Shown here in pieces: positions 62,797 through 64,000 of a DNA stretch of 64,000 nucleotides. This DNA is from UBA1181 sp045617845. GTDB taxonomy: Bacteria > Bacteroidota > Bacteroidia > Bacteroidales > Paludibacteraceae. Each line of letters opens with the position of its first letter. The stretch's first letter is position 1. Where the stretch lies: NCBI GenBank assembly GCA_045617845.1, contig JAZLJL010000070.1, positions 72,846 through 136,845 of the forward strand. The letters are read 5' to 3'. The translations under genes and the position numbers were made by a program. The notes under the pieces are model-generated. The model made no database searches, was not told the origin of the DNA, and saw only the letters and a program-made list of their open reading frames with translations.

Positions 62797-63543
62797 TCAT
62801 TTATTTTCAATAATATAATCATTCAAAAAAATGACATCTTTTTTCGCCACTTCACACTGGAAAGTTTTCCCATTAGCAGACCAAACTTCCACCTGGCAAC
62901 TTTCATCACCAACCTTCATCACTTTTAAAACATCTTTCTTCGCAATGAGAGCCTTTGTTTTATTCATTATCCCCTCAATGGTATTTTTTTGAGGAAGCGC
63001 GAGGTCAAACTTTAAATATTTCAGAACATAATTTTTCAGTTTTTTAATCGACATATCTCGAATTAAGGACAAAAATTCATAGCTATATGACTCCATTCTA
63101 CCATATGTATGTTTATATATATCCATCGTTTCATTGTCACATCCCATTGTCCATGCGGTAAGAGCACCTGACCCCAAACGGCCATTGGTTCCGAAAGGAT
63201 CATAACCATCACTAAGATCAGAAACGAAAACGCCAACGTTTGAAGATTTATCCTCTATTAATGAAATCTTGGAATCTTTGTTGAGAGGTTTTGCACTATA
63301 GTCGTTTTCTAACAAAGAGTTCTTTACTAAAACAATATGTTCTTCCATAGCGGTTTTTTCATTCTTGCTCTTATACAAGTCCAACTTATCATAACCATTT
63401 ATTACTAAATAAATAGTTTCAGCGTCAGAATCATCTTCTGATAAAGAAACATATCCCCAACACCCTTGAATGCAATCAAACGTTTGCGCATTCATCTGTA
63501 AGGAGAGAGTAAATAAAATAAGAAATAAAACTATCCTTTTCAT
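62797..63543 (-). CDS. Secreted protein of unknown function
   Basis: 248 residues. Signal peptide MKRIVLFLILFTLSLQMNAQ with cleavage after NAQ. The mature part begins TFDCIQGCWGYVSL, a start like small lipocalin- or heme-binding-like domains, but the rest is not recognised. Contains SDGYDPFGTNGRLGSG, a Gly-rich loop, and a Lys-rich C-terminus. Low GC compared with prfC. Convergent with prfC; upstream is a gap leading to an IS element. Confidence 0.6.
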   Translation of the reverse strand: MKRIVLFLILFTLSLQMNAQTFDCIQGCWGYVSLSEDDSDAETIYLVINGYDKLDLYKSKNEKTAMEEHIVLVKNSLLENDYSAKPLNKDSKISLIEDKSSNVGVFVSDLSDGYDPFGTNGRLGSGALTAWTMGCDNETMDIYKHTYGRMESYSYEFLSLIRDMSIKKLKNYVLKYLKFDLALPQKNTIEGIMNKTKALIAKKDVLKVMKVGDESCQVEVWSANGKTFQCEVAKKDVIFLNDYIIENK

Positions 63544-63829
63544 AAATGTTATTTTTAAATATTATTGTTTTAATGATATTCCACGTTTATGCCTATGAGT
63601 TGTCAAGTACAATTTCATCTCCATTCTGCTGATTTAGTTATAGCACTGCGTCAACGTCTCTTGGATATTCACCGCTCCTGCGGCAACTTGTACCCTTGAA
63701 CTCTTCTGTAAAACGTTTTTCTTTTACTTTTCATATCTGCTAATTTAAGTTTTATTACTCTGCTTAACAATAGATTCGAAAAAAAAGGCAGTATTATTGT
63801 AAATCTTCGCCTTTTGGGGACGACCCTAA
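63544..63829. other. Gap between secreted-protein gene and IS element
   Basis: AT-rich, no credible open frame. A minus-strand reading near 63590-63640 gives a short MEMKLYLTTHRHKR peptide that could be a fragment of a decayed gene. No promoter with both elements was found. Confidence 0.3.
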
Positions 63830-63831
63830 GT

Positions 63832-64000
63832 TCAAATTAGAAGTGCAAATACAAATGCAAAAAAAAGGAGGAGATTCATCGTCCCCTCCCGAAAGTAAAC
63901 TACATTTGTATTGCTCATGTACAAACAGTTAACTCGGGAGCAAAGATACACATTAGATCTGTTGCTCAAAAAGAATGTGAAGAAAATAACGATAGCGGAA
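63832..64000 (+). mobile_element. Left end of an IS30-family insertion sequence (cut by window edge)
   Basis: The start of an IS30-type transposase is at 63917. The terminal inverted repeat is not provable without the right end; the AT-rich stretch around 63832-63870 (ttagaagtgcaaatac) is the likely region. The left boundary is approximate. Confidence 0.6.
63917..64000 (+). CDS. IS30-family transposase, N-terminal 28 codons
   Basis: The visible peptide begins MYKQLTREQRYTLDLLLKKN and continues VKKITIAE to the window edge. The QLTxEQRYTxxxLLxK start followed by a helix-turn-helix beginning is the canonical N-terminus of IS30-type DDE transposases in Bacteroidetes. The rest lies outside the window, so intactness is unknown. 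Confidence 0.85.
   Translation, partial: MYKQLTREQRYTLDLLLKKNVKKITIAE

Overview
The window is a stretch of chromosome from a member of the phylum Bacteroidota, most likely order Bacteroidales. Evidence: promoters of the TTTG-N20-TAnnTTTG type, almost no Shine-Dalgarno sequences, Bacteroidetes-type gene neighbours (NrdD/NrdG, DUF349 protein, PPi-dependent phosphofructokinase, L25/Pth, Ste24-like M48 protease), lipoproteins with a Cys lipobox, BspA-type LRR and CotH proteins, and at least one protein with a type IX secretion (gliding-motility type) C-terminal domain. No rRNA or tRNA genes were seen.

Layout. 1-4.8 kb: 3' part missing biotin carboxylase (minus strand), then a DASS/SLC13 dicarboxylate-type transporter followed by an outer-membrane barrel protein. 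5.0-8.0 kb: anaerobic ribonucleotide reductase nrdD-nrdG behind a long structured leader. 8-13.3 kb: lipoprotein, a PG_1098-type methyltransferase, purU, a frameshifted YwqG/DUF1963 gene, a secreted protein and a DUF456 membrane protein. 13.4-19.7 kb: DUF349 protein, a second barrel paralog, a palindromic repeat array, metK behind a candidate SAM-II riboswitch, and malate dehydrogenase. 19.7-24.7 kb: small membrane protein, TerB/J-domain protein with an upstream in-frame stop, lipoprotein, pfp, and an atypical peptide deformylase.

24.7-32.6 kb is the first accessory region: four membrane-anchored proteins with PH-like, TerB-like and C-terminal J domains in tandem (one with the membrane module duplicated), interrupted by a divergent secreted beta-helix protein. 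32.6-41.4 kb is housekeeping: RsmF-like methyltransferase, MBL hydrolase, DivIC, rplY-pth-rlmI-M48 protease, mtaB, and a nuclease lipoprotein. 41.5-58.5 kb is the second accessory region: a large CotH/lamin-tail secreted protein; two convergent operons that together encode four double-CxxC zinc-ribbon membrane proteins (one of 1555 residues) plus an LRR protein, a lipoprotein and an exported deformylase-like protein lacking the catalytic Glu; then a 1501-residue Ig-like repeat protein with a type IX C-terminal domain. 58.7-62.7 kb: a stand-alone structured RNA with its own promoter and terminator (6S-like), glmS and prfC. The right edge holds a secreted protein and the start of an IS30-family element.

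The most unusual content is the tandem TerB/J-domain family and the zinc-ribbon operon pair. Both combine small cytosolic sensor-like domains (TerB, zinc ribbon, PH-like) with membrane anchors and have no function I can name. The best regulatory finds are the metK SAM-II candidate, the 6S-like RNA, the recurrent TAnnTTCGCG variant of the -7 element, and terminator-like hairpins lying within 6 to 18 nt of downstream start codons.
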